Translations under genes and position numbers: made by a program
Notes under the pieces: model-generated
Seen by the model: only the letters and a program-made list of their open reading frames with translations
Told to the model about the DNA's origin: nothing
The model's database searches: none
Source: Paraglaciecola marina
GTDB taxonomy: Bacteria; Pseudomonadota; Gammaproteobacteria; Enterobacterales; Alteromonadaceae
NCBI RefSeq assembly: GCF_004360155.1
Contig: NZ_SAIS01000011.1
Span: 62,001 to 126,000, forward strand
Length of the DNA: 64,000 nucleotides
Direction of reading: 5' to 3'
Shown: piece by piece, positions 38,567 through 49,111 of the stretch
How positions within the stretch are numbered: position 1 is the stretch's first letter
Layout of the letters: each line of letters starts with the position of its first letter

Positions 38567-40507
38567 TTATTTAGCTAAGCTTGCTAGTAGCTTGTTCAAG
38601 TTTTGCACAAAGCTAGCCGGGTCTTTTAAACTCCCCTGTTCAGACAAAGCAGCTTGGTCGAAAAGTACACCTGTCCATTGTGAAAACTGTTCTTCATCTT
38701 GCACGTCTGCTAGTAATTTAACTAATTGATGCTCTGGGTTCATCTCAAAATGATACTGAGCTTCAGGTACAGGCTGACCTGCAGCTTGCATCAGTTTAAT
38801 CATCTGTGTCGTCATGCCTTGCTCATCAGCAACAATACATGCTGGGGAGTTAGTTAAACGATGTGTAAACTTAACCTCTTTTACTTTATCACCTAACACC
38901 GCTTTAACACGATCGACTAGCCCTTCAACTTCTTTTTCGGCCTCTTCTAACGCTTTTTTACTTTCTTCATCTTCTAAGTCACCTAAGTCTAATGCTCCAT
39001 GAGTAATAGACTGGAATGATTTCTCATCAAACTCAGTTAAATGAGACATTAACCATTCATCAACGCGATCTGCCATAAGTAACACTTCGATGCCTTTCTT
39101 ACGGAAGATTTCTAAGTGTGGGCTAGACTTAGCTGCTTGGTAGTTGTCCGCTGTGATGTAGTAAATTTTCTCTTGTTTTTCTTGCATACGACTAATGTAG
39201 TCAGCAAGAGAAACCGTTTGTGCTTCAGAGTCTGTGTGGGTTGAAGCAAAACGCATTAAACCAGCAATTTTTTCTTTGTTTGCGTGATCTTCAGCCGGCC
39301 CTTCTTTCAAAGCATTACCAAACTCAGCCCAAAACTCTTGATATTTTTCTGGATCTTTCTTAGCTATTTTCTCAAGCATTTGTAATACGCGCTTAGTACA
39401 ACCTTGACGCATTGCTTGAGTTACTTTGTTGTCTTGTAAGATTTCTCGAGATACGTTTAATGGTAAGTCGTTAGAATCTAGCAAGCCCTTAACAAAGCGC
39501 AGGTAAGTGGGTAGCATTTGCTCGGCTTCATCCATGATAAATACACGTTGCACATATAACTTCAGACCATGCTTTTGGTCGCGGTTCCACATATCAAATG
39601 GCGCTTTTGATGGAATATACAATAAACTAGTGTATTCAGTTTTACCTTCAACCTTATTATGAGACCAAGTTAATGGATCACTAAAATCATGAGAGATATG
39701 TTTGTAGAATTCTTTATACTCTTCATCACTTACGTCTGACTTATCACGTGTCCATAAAGCGGTCGCTTTATTTACAGCTTCCCAACATGCAGGAACCGCT
39801 GGAATTTTTTCACCCTCTTCGCCATCAGGACCTTTTGGACCTTCGCTTTCTGGGATAGCTTCTTTAAACATTTTGACCGGAATACTGATGTGGTCAGAAT
39901 ATTTACTAACAATTGAACGTAATTTCCAATCGTCTAAGAATTCTTTTTCGTCTTCTTTTAGGTGTAAAGTGATTTCTGTACCACGATCTGCTTTTTCAAT
40001 ATCAGAAATAGTAAATTCACCTTCACCTGCAGATTCCCACTGTACACCATTGCTGGCGTCATCACCGGCTGCACGAGTACGTACCGTTACGTTATCAGCT
40101 ACGATAAAAGCAGAATAAAAACCTACCCCAAATTGACCAATTAACTGAGAATCTTTAGCTTCATCACCAGATAACTTACCAAAAAATTCTTTAGTACCTG
40201 ACTTAGCAATAGTACCTAAATGTTCAATAACATCGGCTTTATTCATACCTATGCCATTGTCGGCAATCGTTATTGTACCTGCATCTTTATCAATGCTTAG
40301 CTTAACGTGTAAATCACCGTCGCCTTCGTATAGACTATCATTTGATAGAGCTTTAAAGCGTAACTTATCAGCTGCATCAGCAGCATTTGATACAAGTTCA
40401 CGAAGGAATATTTCTTTATTTGAATAAAGTGAATGGATCATCAATTGAAGTAATTGTTTTACTTCGGTTTGAAATCCATGAGTTTCTTGCTGGGCTGCTT
40501 CAGCCAT
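38567..40507 (-). CDS. htpG: Molecular chaperone Hsp90 (HtpG)
   Basis: A 646-residue Hsp90. The GHKL ATPase site is seen in [22 protein letters not shown] and [13 protein letters not shown]; the middle domain has [11 protein letters not shown]. It folds and remodels clients with ATP. The frame opens with TTG GTT ATG; I choose the ATG at 40507, with AGGAG about 10 bases upstream. A sigma-32-type promoter lies 50 bases upstream. Confidence 0.97.
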   Translation of the reverse strand: MAEAAQQETHGFQTEVKQLLQLMIHSLYSNKEIFLRELVSNAADAADKLRFKALSNDSLYEGDGDLHVKLSIDKDAGTITIADNGIGMNKADVIEHLGTIAKSGTKEFFGKLSGDEAKDSQLIGQFGVGFYSAFIVADNVTVRTRAAGDDASNGVQWESAGEGEFTISDIEKADRGTEITLHLKEDEKEFLDDWKLRSIVSKYSDHISIPVKMFKEAIPESEGPKGPDGEEGEKIPAVPACWEAVNKATALWTRDKSDVSDEEYKEFYKHISHDFSDPLTWSHNKVEGKTEYTSLLYIPSKAPFDMWNRDQKHGLKLYVQRVFIMDEAEQMLPTYLRFVKGLLDSNDLPLNVSREILQDNKVTQAMRQGCTKRVLQMLEKIAKKDPEKYQEFWAEFGNALKEGPAEDHANKEKIAGLMRFASTHTDSEAQTVSLADYISRMQEKQEKIYYITADNYQAAKSSPHLEIFRKKGIEVLLMADRVDEWLMSHLTEFDEKSFQSITHGALDLGDLEDEESKKALEEAEKEVEGLVDRVKAVLGDKVKEVKFTHRLTNSPACIVADEQGMTTQMIKLMQAAGQPVPEAQYHFEMNPEHQLVKLLADVQDEEQFSQWTGVLFDQAALSEQGSLKDPASFVQNLNKLLASLAK

Positions 40508-40552
40508 AACCAAGTATCTCCTAATTTGTGGTTGCTAAAATGACGAGTTATT

Positions 40553-40580
40553 AGATGAGGCCGCTTAGTTTGTTTTCAAG
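40553..40580 (-). promoter_or_regulatory. Sigma-32 heat-shock promoter of htpG
   Basis: On the minus strand CTTGAA (40580-40575), a 14-base spacer, then CCTCATCT (40560-40553), against the consensus CTTGAA and CCCCATNT. Predicted start near 40546. Confidence 0.75.
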
Positions 40581-40665
40581 GAGAAATAGACTTAATTTTT
40601 CAAAAATTTAAAACTTTAAACAGCTTGTGAATACAAGCTGGCAGATATTTGATGGTTTATCTCGT

Positions 40666-41268
40666 TTACAGCAGACTACGTCGACCATTAAAAGCATGGG
40701 TGAGTGTGTTGCCGTCAATAAACTCTAACTCACCACCTACAGGGACACCATGAGCTATTCTACTCGCTTTAATATCATGGGTTTTGCACATCTGAGCGAT
40801 ATAATGTGCGGTAGCCTCCCCTTCTACTGTTGGGTTGGTAGCCAGAATAACTTCTTCAATTCCCTCTTTTTCGAGGATATTAGCCAAATCTTCTAAACCG
40901 ATATCCACCGGACCAATCCCATCTATTGGAGAGAGCCGTCCCATAAGTACAAAATAACGCCCTTTAAACTCTAAGGTCTGCTCAATTGCAAGCACATCTT
41001 GAGGGGATTCAACTACACATATCTGCAAGCTTTCTTGACGCTTTGGATTAGCACAGATTTCACACAAGGCGTTTTCACAAAATGTCCGACATTGCTCACA
41101 ATGTTTGACGTGTTCCATAGCATTATGCAACACATTACTGAGTGTCATTGCACCTTGGCGATTTCTCTCTAAAAGGTGAAAAGCCATACGCTGAGCACTT
41201 TTAGGGCCTACTCCAGGTAACACCTTAAAAGCGTCAATCAGCTCTTTAATTAATGGACTAAATTGCAT
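40666..41268 (-). CDS. recR: Recombination mediator RecR
   Basis: A 200-residue protein that, with RecF/RecO, loads RecA on gapped DNA. Helix-hairpin-helix ([17 protein letters not shown]), four-cysteine zinc finger ([16 protein letters not shown]) and Toprim domain ([12 protein letters not shown]) are in order. It starts 10 bases after ybaB in the apt-dnaX-ybaB-recR group. Confidence 0.97.
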   Translation of the reverse strand: MQFSPLIKELIDAFKVLPGVGPKSAQRMAFHLLERNRQGAMTLSNVLHNAMEHVKHCEQCRTFCENALCEICANPKRQESLQICVVESPQDVLAIEQTLEFKGRYFVLMGRLSPIDGIGPVDIGLEDLANILEKEGIEEVILATNPTVEGEATAHYIAQMCKTHDIKASRIAHGVPVGGELEFIDGNTLTHAFNGRRSLL

Positions 41269-41278
41269 TAGACTTGCG

Positions 41279-41605
41279 CTAGAAAGGCATCTTCATGCCA
41301 GGAGGCATTTGCATTCCACCGGTAACACTCGCCATTTTTTCCTTGGTAGTTTCTTGGATCCTACGGTTACTATCGTTAATGGCGGCAGCAACAAGATCTT
41401 CAATCATCTCTTTATCGTCTTCCATTAGACTAGGATCGATTTCTACTCGGCGAACCGCATGGTTACAGGTCATGGTAATTTTGACTAGCCCAGCACCTGA
41501 TTCACCGGTAATCTCTATGTTGGCAAGCTCTTCTTGACTCTTTTGCATACGCTCTTGCATTTGCTGAGCCTGCTTCATCATGTTGCCCATTCCACCTTTA
41601 AACAT
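41279..41605 (-). CDS. ybaB: YbaB/EbfC family nucleoid-associated protein
   Basis: A 108-residue DNA-binding protein. [19 protein letters not shown] forms the family's long first helix; the C-terminus is Met/Pro/Gly-rich. It lies between dnaX and recR, the near-universal order. Confidence 0.95.
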   Translation of the reverse strand: MFKGGMGNMMKQAQQMQERMQKSQEELANIEITGESGAGLVKITMTCNHAVRRVEIDPSLMEDDKEMIEDLVAAAINDSNRRIQETTKEKMASVTGGMQMPPGMKMPF

Positions 41606-41647
41606 AACTTTCTCTCTTTAAATTAGATAAAATTTTTAATCACCCTG

Positions 41648-44074
41648 CTATCTAGCAAGGATACTTTGTTCGTCTACTTTTGCGTTGAATAATTCTTGCA
41701 ATAACTTTATACCGTTATCGTTGTGAATAACTTCTTTAGCGTAAGTTTTTCTTACTTTATTGATTTCCATTTGCAACGCATAGGGAGTATTAATGGGTTT
41801 ACCTAGCTGAATTTCAAGTTCAACAGAGGTATTTAATGCACCGCAAATAGCATCGCTAAGTTGTTGTCTAGCGCTTGGTGAGTCTAGATGAGCTTTACTG
41901 TCCAACAGAGTTAATTTTATTACATTGCCCTCTTGTTCAAATGCCGAATGTAATGCTAATTGCTTGGTTAAGGCCGTAACTTGCATCTCATAAATTAACT
42001 TACTCCAATCGTCCACTTGCTGAGAATGAATAACTTTTTGATTATCTTCTAAAAACGCAGGGATAGTGACAGTTACTTCTCCTACATTTTCAATATCTAA
42101 ATGGGCATTTGGATCAAAGACTTGAGTAGACTCAACTTCAAGCACAACTTCTTCAGAAAACCTTTCACTACCACTTTTCTCAATATTTTCACTTTGAAAA
42201 GAATCATCCACAGGCCATGGCGGCATTTCATTTTGCTGAACTGGATTATCGGCTGTTTTATCTAATTGCGGCGCTAAAACTGGCTCAACAGAAGCAGGTT
42301 GAGAGGGTAGTTGAGCTTTGCGAACACTAAATGGATTAGGTTTAACTTCTGGGCCAGCAGTGCTTTCTAACTCAGTACTCTGGTTAGTAATTTTTTTTGA
42401 AGCTAGAGGTTCTGAAACGGGAGAATCTAAGTTAGATCCATTTTGTAAAGGACTATCCTCGGGATCAGACTTTTTTACCTGCGGTGCACTTCCCTCCCCT
42501 TGACTTTGGTTTTCTTTAAACCGGTTTCTAAGAGCAATAAGCTCAGCCGTGCTTTTAGCAGGAGAAGGCACGCTTGCTTGTTCGTTGCTTGGCACAAAAT
42601 CATCGTCTGAGGTATGAGTCGCAACTTTCTCCTCTGAGCCAACAGGCGTCATTTGGTCATAATCTATGGGCTCATAACCATAGTCTTGTGCTTGATTTAG
42701 AATTTCTTGCTGTTGTGTATTGAGTGCGACTTCATTATCAGAAGCTTCTTGAATATCAACAGAGACAGATGAATCTATTGCCTCTGGCTCTTCAACTATT
42801 GGAGCTGCTTCAGCTTTAAGCTCTACCTGTGCTTCTTCCGCTGGCTGAATATGCTCTTCTTGAGGTGATGTAGCTGTAACAAGCTCTCGCTCTATAGCTG
42901 CAGATCGGGTTGACTCAATTGCATTTGGAATATCAACAGGAGCTTGCTCTGCAGTTTGTTCAGCTATATCTTCTGCATTAAGTTTTATGCCAGCTGGACA
43001 AAAAGCTAACATTCGCAACAAGGTCATCTCAAAACCCGTTCTGGGATCTGCTGCGTAAGGTAAGTCTTTTCTGCCCGTTAAGGCTATTTGATAGAGTAAC
43101 TGAATTTGTTCTGCAGGTGCTGACTTAGCCAGTTGATAAATAGCCCTTGCCGCAATGGTTTCAAGCTTACAGGCCTCTGGAACAAACTGAGTCAATGCAA
43201 TTTGATGTAATAGACTCATAACTTCAGCTAAAACCGCACTAAAGTCTGGGGCTTGTTGCGCCATCAACTCTACTTGTTGCATCACCGAGGCACTATCTTT
43301 TTGTACAATAGCATTAACCACTTTTATAACTTGGTTTTTATCCATTAACCCAAGCATGTCAGTCACTATTTGCAAACTAACCTGACCATTGCCTTGGGCA
43401 ATAGCTTGGTCAGTTAGGCTTAACGCATCTCGCATACTACCTTGGGCAGCCCTTGCTAACTGCGCTAGTGCTTCTTTCTCAAAGGGAATCTGTTCTTGTC
43501 CCAAGACAAAGTCTAATTGTTGGCTTATTTGTGCTCGTGATAAGGCTTTTAAATTAAATTGCAAACATCGAGATAAAATAGTGACGGGTAATTTTTGAGG
43601 ATCAGTTGTCGCTAATAAAAACTTTACATGTGGAGGTGGCTCTTCCAGCGTCTTCAACAAAGCATTAAAACTATGTTTAGACAACATATGAACTTCATCT
43701 ATTAGATAGACTTTATATCGCCCTCGACTGGGCTTATATTGAACGTTGTCTAGTAACTCTCTAGTGTCTTCTACCTTAGTGCGAGATGCAGCATCAATTT
43801 CTAATAAATCAATAAAATGCCCCTGCTCTATTTCTTTACAGGTACTACATAACCCACAAGGTGTAGAGCCTAATCCTTGCTCACAGTTAAGACTTTTTGA
43901 AAAAATTCTAGCTATTGTGGTTTTACCCACACCACGGGTGCCCGTGAACAAATACGCATGGTGTAATCTATCATTATCAAGGGCGTTAGAAATGGCAGTA
44001 ACAACATGTTCTTGCCCAACCAGTTCACCAAAACGGTTAGGTCGCCATTTTCTCGCTAGAACTTGATAACTCAT
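41648..44074 (-). CDS. dnaX: DNA polymerase III subunits gamma and tau
   Basis: An 808-residue clamp-loader ATPase (tau), longer than the 643-residue enteric protein. Walker A GTRGVGKTT (45-53), zinc cysteines 64/73/76/79, Walker B LIDEVHML and sensor 1 are intact. Domain III ends near residue 365 and is followed by an unusually long acidic, Ser/Gln-rich linker (about 365-685), then the tau domain that binds the polymerase and helicase. Within the linker, codons 560-561 lie in a run of eight As followed by a hairpin, a likely -1 frameshift site giving a gamma form. Confidence 0.95.
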   Translation of the reverse strand: MSYQVLARKWRPNRFGELVGQEHVVTAISNALDNDRLHHAYLFTGTRGVGKTTIARIFSKSLNCEQGLGSTPCGLCSTCKEIEQGHFIDLLEIDAASRTKVEDTRELLDNVQYKPSRGRYKVYLIDEVHMLSKHSFNALLKTLEEPPPHVKFLLATTDPQKLPVTILSRCLQFNLKALSRAQISQQLDFVLGQEQIPFEKEALAQLARAAQGSMRDALSLTDQAIAQGNGQVSLQIVTDMLGLMDKNQVIKVVNAIVQKDSASVMQQVELMAQQAPDFSAVLAEVMSLLHQIALTQFVPEACKLETIAARAIYQLAKSAPAEQIQLLYQIALTGRKDLPYAADPRTGFEMTLLRMLAFCPAGIKLNAEDIAEQTAEQAPVDIPNAIESTRSAAIERELVTATSPQEEHIQPAEEAQVELKAEAAPIVEEPEAIDSSVSVDIQEASDNEVALNTQQQEILNQAQDYGYEPIDYDQMTPVGSEEKVATHTSDDDFVPSNEQASVPSPAKSTAELIALRNRFKENQSQGEGSAPQVKKSDPEDSPLQNGSNLDSPVSEPLASKKITNQSTELESTAGPEVKPNPFSVRKAQLPSQPASVEPVLAPQLDKTADNPVQQNEMPPWPVDDSFQSENIEKSGSERFSEEVVLEVESTQVFDPNAHLDIENVGEVTVTIPAFLEDNQKVIHSQQVDDWSKLIYEMQVTALTKQLALHSAFEQEGNVIKLTLLDSKAHLDSPSARQQLSDAICGALNTSVELEIQLGKPINTPYALQMEINKVRKTYAKEVIHNDNGIKLLQELFNAKVDEQSILAR
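42367..42398 (-). promoter_or_regulatory. Predicted programmed -1 frameshift site in dnaX
   Basis: Minus strand: slippery A AAA AAA (42398-42392) in a run of eight As, 4-base spacer, then CTAACCAG (42387-42380), loop AGTA and CTGAGTTAG (42375-42367), an 8-bp stem with one bulged A. After a -1 slip the ribosome reads Asn-Tyr-stop, giving a 563-residue product. Confidence 0.6.
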
Positions 44075-44083
44075 AGACTTGGT

Positions 44084-44620
44084 TTACTCACCTTCGAATT
44101 CACAGATAGAAAAGCTTTTGACACCAATATCTAACAACTTTTGCTCTCCGCCTAACTCGGGTAAAGAAATCACGAAACCAGCATGCTCAACCACACCGCC
44201 TAAACGACGAATAAGGTTAGCTGTTGCAATCATAGTACCGCCAGTCGCGAGCAAATCGTCAAGCATTAGTACCTTTTCTCCAGGTTTCACTGCGTCTTTA
44301 TGAATTTCTAAATTATCGCTACCATATTCAAGTTCATAGCTTTCACTAATCACTTCTCTTGGTAGCTTTTTAGGTTTACGTACAGGAATAAAACCTATAC
44401 CTAATTCAATCGCTAGCGGAGCACCAAACAAAAAGCCACGGGCTTCTGTTCCTGCAACTTTATCAAACCCCATAGGGGCGTAATGGTTGACTAACAACTC
44501 AATAGACTGTGAATAAGCTTTATGGTCTTCTAAAATAGACGTCACGTCTCGAAACATGACTCCAGGTTTAGGGTAATTAGGAACGGTTTTAATAACCGAT
44601 TTTATGTATTCGAAGGGCAC
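44084..44620 (-). CDS. apt: Adenine phosphoribosyltransferase
   Basis: A 178-residue purine-salvage enzyme (adenine + PRPP to AMP). The PRPP-binding loop [13 protein letters not shown] and the N-terminal [15 protein letters not shown] block are intact. It lies 9 bases upstream of dnaX, as in enteric bacteria. Confidence 0.96.
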   Translation of the reverse strand: MPFEYIKSVIKTVPNYPKPGVMFRDVTSILEDHKAYSQSIELLVNHYAPMGFDKVAGTEARGFLFGAPLAIELGIGFIPVRKPKKLPREVISESYELEYGSDNLEIHKDAVKPGEKVLMLDDLLATGGTMIATANLIRRLGGVVEHAGFVISLPELGGEQKLLDIGVKSFSICEFEGE

Positions 44621-44666
44621 GAATTTTCCCGTAATTTAAATGAATAGTAAAAGAAATGTCATTTGA

Positions 44667-44789
44667 CTAGAGGTAAAAAACGAACCATCCAAGCACGGCG
44701 TGCATTAAAGGTAACGCCACTAACATTCCGATAGCTGCGAATAAGTATCCCCAATTAAATGGGTCATACGAACTTTGCTCTTCTTGCAT
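44667..44789 (-). CDS. Small single-helix membrane protein, 40 residues
   Basis: A 41-codon frame starting MQEEQSSYDPFNWGYLFAAI and ending VLGWFVFYL, with one strongly hydrophobic helix (about residues 13-40). It has a good Shine-Dalgarno, GGAG, 7 bases before the ATG. It sits between glnB and apt on the same strand. I do not recognise the family. Support comes from the RBS, the acidic N-terminus followed by a helix, and lack of any competing frame. Confidence 0.6.
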   Translation of the reverse strand: MQEEQSSYDPFNWGYLFAAIGMLVALPLMHAVLGWFVFYL

Positions 44790-44958
44790 TTTAATACTCC
44801 ATAGTTCGAGGCTACAAGCCTAAGTAAAACAACTAAACAAAGGCGCTGATGTTAATCCAAGTGACAATAAATTGATAGTCCTAAAACACTGTTCATTGGC
44901 ACTTGACTACTTTTCAATCGCCTGTTGGGCTAGGTCTTATAGACCATTGCATAAATAG

Positions 44959-45309
<351 letters not shown>

Positions 45310-45327
45310 TTAAACGTGTATCTTGGT

Positions 45328-46158
45328 TCAATCATAAATAGTCGGAATTGGCACTCGTTTGTGTTGAGTTTTTACAAAAATATCTACTAATTTATTAGAC
45401 ACTGACTCATCTACAGTTTTGCCTTCTAAAAAATCATCAATCTGCTCATAACTTAAGCCAAGTGCTTGTTCATCGGCTTTTTGAGGGCTCAAGGTTTCTA
45501 GGTCCGCGGTTGGAGCTTTACCAATTATACTTTGAGGAGCCCCTAGATATTCAGCGACTTGTCTAACTTGTCTTTTATTCAAACCAAACAGTGGAGCCAA
45601 ATCACATGCTCCATCGCCGTATTTTGTATAGAAACCTGTAATATTCTCTGCAGAGTGATCCGTCCCTAAAACTAAGCCATCCAGTAAGCCAGCAATCTGA
45701 TATTGAATCACCATACGGGTTCGGGCTTTAACATTCCCTTTTACGAAGTCTTTCTTAGTTTCACTTTGAGGTAATAGGCCAGCCGCTTCAACTGCTAGAG
45801 TAGTTTGCGTATCAATCGCATCAACGCCTGGTTGAACATTCACAGCCACAGCTTGACTTGGCTTAATAAAGTCAATAGAGGCTTGTGCGTCTTCTTCATC
45901 AGCTTGCACATTATAGGGTAACCGCACTGCTATAAATTGGTAGGCTGCTTGTTGAGTTTCGTTCAAGCTATCCACCGCTAATTGAGCTAAACGCCCTAGA
46001 GTACATGAATCTATTCCGCCACTGATCCCCAAAACTAAGGTTTTCATTGAGCTAGCAAGAAGTTGAGATTTAATAAATTCAACACGCCTATTAACTTCAA
46101 ACTCAACGTCTATTTCTGGCAGAACCCGCATCTCTTCAATCACAGTGTTACTTTGCAT
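45328..46158 (-). CDS. nadE: Ammonia-dependent NAD+ synthetase
   Basis: A 276-residue enzyme converting deamido-NAD, ATP and ammonia to NAD+. The PP-loop [34 protein letters not shown] and [17 protein letters not shown] are intact; no glutaminase domain. Start at 46158 ([10 protein letters not shown]) because AGAGGA lies just before it; an ATG at 46170 has no RBS. Likely operon nadE-glnB. Confidence 0.93.
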   Translation of the reverse strand: MQSNTVIEEMRVLPEIDVEFEVNRRVEFIKSQLLASSMKTLVLGISGGIDSCTLGRLAQLAVDSLNETQQAAYQFIAVRLPYNVQADEEDAQASIDFIKPSQAVAVNVQPGVDAIDTQTTLAVEAAGLLPQSETKKDFVKGNVKARTRMVIQYQIAGLLDGLVLGTDHSAENITGFYTKYGDGACDLAPLFGLNKRQVRQVAEYLGAPQSIIGKAPTADLETLSPQKADEQALGLSYEQIDDFLEGKTVDESVSNKLVDIFVKTQHKRVPIPTIYD

Positions 46159-46376
46159 TTTTCCTCTCATTATTAATCAATAATTGCCGTTAGCTAGCTG
46201 AGTGTAAACAGTGTTTCTGAAAGCCTTGTTAGTTTTGTTTTTATCAAGACCACAGCAGTTATATAAATCATATTACCAAGTTGTGTATATGAATCCTAAC
46301 CCTAAGACAATATTTTATACCCAACAAAATAAAAAATTACTTTATTGTTCAATGAACATAAATAGGAGTGGCTTTC

Positions 46377-46919
46377 GTGAAACATCAAAAAGGTGTAACG
46401 CTAATTGAAATGATGATTGTGATATCTATTATCGCCATTGTTTTATTGTTTGTGGCGCCAAGCATGCAAAGTATCATTATTAAAAATAGAATTGTATCTG
46501 AAATAAATGACGCCAGCGCACTTATTCAATACGCTAGGCACACCGCAATCAATGAGCAAGCATTGACAGTGGTTTGTCCCTCAGACGACTATTCCACCTG
46601 TGGTGACGATTGGAATGACCCGAAAATAGTATTTATTGATGAAGATGGAAATAGTGCTAGGGGTAACGATGAGGTTTTATTAGTGAGTATGGAAGCAAGT
46701 TCAGAAACAAATATCGCTACTGCAACAAAAGAAATTATTAAATTTACTGAAAATGGCTCAGCGTCGAATATAGTAGAATACAAAATCTGCCATAAAGATG
46801 GCGATGCTGTATATGCCCACGGACTTACCATAAACCTTCAAGGTAGAATTAAAATGGGAAAAGACAGCGATGGGAATGGTATTAATGAAGACTCCATTGG
46901 CACAGACCTATCTTGTTGA
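46377..46919 (+). CDS. GspH/FimT-type pseudopilin
   Basis: A 180-residue type IV pilin-like protein. Prepilin cleavage is expected after the glycine of QKG, leaving VTLIEMMIVISIIAIVLLFV with the required Glu5. Two cysteine pairs in the mature domain. The start is GTG at 46377 with AGGAG 8 bases upstream; GTG at 46368 overlaps that RBS. Minor pseudopilins of this type prime type IV pili or type II secretion. It is an orphan: no other pilus gene is near. Confidence 0.85.
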   Translation: MKHQKGVTLIEMMIVISIIAIVLLFVAPSMQSIIIKNRIVSEINDASALIQYARHTAINEQALTVVCPSDDYSTCGDDWNDPKIVFIDEDGNSARGNDEVLLVSMEASSETNIATATKEIIKFTENGSASNIVEYKICHKDGDAVYAHGLTINLQGRIKMGKDSDGNGINEDSIGTDLSC

Positions 46920-46941
46920 TAAGAATAAGTGATTTAGTATC

Positions 46942-46965
46942 GGCTTTTAATGAGTATTAAAGGCC
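46942..46965 (+). terminator. Hairpin after the pseudopilin gene, no U-tract
   Basis: GGCTTTTAAT and ATTAAAGGCC pair (one G-U) around GAGT, 22 bases after the stop. CAAATC follows rather than Ts. Confidence 0.4.
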
Positions 46966-47122
46966 CAAATCAAATTAATTAACATTCAAGCTAGTATCTG
47001 TCATATTTCCTACCTAAATCTACTCTAAGATAACTATATGCCGCTTATGTTTAGTTTAAATTAAGCATTTGTGAACTCCCCTTATTTTTTAGGACATCAA
47101 CTAAACTTTTCAGAGCATATAA

Positions 47123-48109
47123 ATGAATGTTATAAAATTAGTAATACTAGGAATAATTATGAGTGTTGTATCAATTAATGCCTTACAAGCTTCCCCAATT
47201 GTTATTGCACATAGAGGTGCATCAGGTTATCTCCCAGAGCATACATTAGAGTCAGCCACGTTAGCCTATGCGCAAGGAGCCGATTATATTGAACAAGATC
47301 TTGTGGTAACCAAAGACGCTAAACTAATAGTTCTACATGACATTCATTTAGAAACCGTAACTGATGTACAACAAAAATTTCCTACTCGTAAGCGCCAAGA
47401 CGGGCGTTTTTATGCGTTAGATTTCACTCTAACAGAATTAAAATCACTACTAGTTCATGAAAGGCGAGATGAAAAAGGTAATCAGGTTTTTAAAGACCGT
47501 TATCAAGGAGAAGCTAACTTTCAGATTGCTACATTTGAAGAACACATTGAACTAGTGCAACAACTTAACCGCCAATTTGGAAAAGACACGGGGTTCTATA
47601 TTGAAATTAAATCTCCTGCATGGCATCGAGAGCAAGGTGTTGATATTAGTCAGTTAACTATATCCCTATTAAGAAAGTATCAACTAGACGACTCAAATAA
47701 AGCCGTTTATGTACAATGCTTCGATTTTGCTGAAACTAAACGATTAAGGAATAAGTTAGGAGCTAAGGTAAAATTAATTCAACTTATTGCTGAGAATGAC
47801 TGGCAAGAGTCTACTACTGACTACGATTATTTGAAAACACCAGAAGGGTTAAAAGATATTTCCGGGGTGGCACAAGGAATTGGTCCTTGGATCCCTCAAA
47901 TTCTTGATCTAGAGAAAAAAGCTCCAACAAATCTAGTCACAATGGCTCATGGTTTAGGCTTAGCTGTGCACCCCTATACCTTCAGAAAAGACGCGTTACC
48001 CGCTAATATGTCAACACATGAAGCTTTGGACTTACTGTTCAACGAAGCCAAAATAGATGGGTTATTTACAGACTTTACTGATATTACTATTGATTATCTT
48101 TCTCAATAA
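47123..48109 (+). CDS. glpQ: Periplasmic glycerophosphodiester phosphodiesterase
   Basis: A 328-residue enzyme releasing glycerol-3-phosphate from deacylated phospholipids. Signal peptide ends near LQA (residue 24). Catalytic motifs IAHRGASGYLPEHTLES, DYIEQDLVVTKDAKLIVLHD and YIEIKSP are intact. GlpQ-type length and export signal, unlike cytosolic UgpQ. No glpT neighbour. Confidence 0.93.
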   Translation: MNVIKLVILGIIMSVVSINALQASPIVIAHRGASGYLPEHTLESATLAYAQGADYIEQDLVVTKDAKLIVLHDIHLETVTDVQQKFPTRKRQDGRFYALDFTLTELKSLLVHERRDEKGNQVFKDRYQGEANFQIATFEEHIELVQQLNRQFGKDTGFYIEIKSPAWHREQGVDISQLTISLLRKYQLDDSNKAVYVQCFDFAETKRLRNKLGAKVKLIQLIAENDWQESTTDYDYLKTPEGLKDISGVAQGIGPWIPQILDLEKKAPTNLVTMAHGLGLAVHPYTFRKDALPANMSTHEALDLLFNEAKIDGLFTDFTDITIDYLSQ

Positions 48110-48610
48110 ATGACTAAGTCAATTTTTGGCCTAACCCTATATAACTTTACATAAAAATAGATTCAAAATACCAAGCGGTATTTTGAATCTGATGGTAGAT
48201 CAAATACACACTAAAGCAATATATAGTCTATGACACAAAAGAATTGATGATAAATTCATGATTTGGGTATACCAACTTATAGTTTGGTATCGTCTTACAT
48301 ACTTTTATGAAATTACAAATACGCTTTTTAATTTCTGTAAATACGTATTAACAAAAAACTATTAAGCATCAAAAACCACATTAAAATCTTCGAAAACAAC
48401 ACTATCTGCATCAAAGAGCAGCGAAAATAAATTTTTCACTACGATAACAGAAAAACAAATCCTAGTACATTGACGTATCCTTTAAAATACCCTACAACTT
48501 TAGTCTATGTAACTTTCTTAACAAAAATATTGTATTGTCTTTCCCATGAACACCAAAGTCTAACGTCTTTTGTTCGCAAACTTAACAAATTAACCAATAC
48601 AGGAAATCGT
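48110..48610. other. 501-bp gene-free stretch with two hairpins
   Basis: Contains the 14-bp hairpin at 48159-48190 and a dyad ATACCAA/TTGGTAT at 48269-48290. Very AT-rich; an open frame from 48470 is only an upstream extension of the next gene. No gene or RNA recognised. Confidence 0.5.
48159..48190 (+). terminator. Perfect 14-bp hairpin after glpQ, no U-tract
   Basis: AGATTCAAAATACC and GGTATTTTGAATCT pair without mismatch around AAGC, 50 bases after the glpQ stop. GATGG follows, so intrinsic termination would be weak. Confidence 0.45.
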
Positions 48611-49111
48611 ATGAAATTTATACCTCTTATATTATTAGCTACATCTGTTGCAACATTTTCAAACAATGCTTCAGCTGCAGGAGATGCAAAACACTTCCCA
48701 GGAGTATTCATCGGAGCGACACATGTTGATGGAGAAACAGACTTTTCTTATGGTATTGAATATGAATATAAGTTTTCAAAACTATGGGGAGCAGGCTTAG
48801 TTTACGAAAAAACCGACGACGCACACCATGGCGCTGGTATTGATATTATGCTTGCAGCTGCTTATTTACATCCATGGAAAGACTTAAGATTAGGGTTAGG
48901 GTTTGGTAAAGAAACGGTTGGTAGTTTTGAAGAAGATGACGGCCATGGCCATTATCACTATCATGCTAGTCACAAAGAAAATGTCGTCAGAGCATCAGTA
49001 AGTTACGACTTTCACGTGGGAGACTTTGGTGTAGCCCCAACATTTGCGGTTGATTTCGTTGATGGAGAAGAAGCTTATGTATTTGGCGTCGCATTAATAA
49101 AACCATTTTAA
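48611..49111 (+). CDS. Small outer-membrane beta-barrel protein with His-rich loop
   Basis: A 166-residue protein with a signal peptide (NNASA-AG, residue 20) and alternating hydrophobic strands that would form an eight-stranded barrel, ending in the aromatic C-terminus KPF recognised by the barrel-assembly machinery. An extracellular or periplasmic loop (about residues 115-130) reads EEDDGHGHYHYHASH, and another has DDAHHGAG. Start at 48611 with AGGAAA upstream; the frame extends to 48470 without a plausible signal. Function unknown; metal binding is possible. Confidence 0.72.
   Translation: MKFIPLILLATSVATFSNNASAAGDAKHFPGVFIGATHVDGETDFSYGIEYEYKFSKLWGAGLVYEKTDDAHHGAGIDIMLAAAYLHPWKDLRLGLGFGKETVGSFEEDDGHGHYHYHASHKENVVRASVSYDFHVGDFGVAPTFAVDFVDGEEAYVFGVALIKPF

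Noticed and set aside
46211-46408. 65-codon rightward frame before the pseudopilin
   Set aside because: No RBS, no recognisable composition, and it runs into the pseudopilin start in another frame; it lies in the nadE/pseudopilin promoter region.
48470-48610. Longer start of the beta-barrel protein
   Set aside because: The extension has no signal-peptide character; the ATG at 48611 has an RBS and begins a clean signal peptide.
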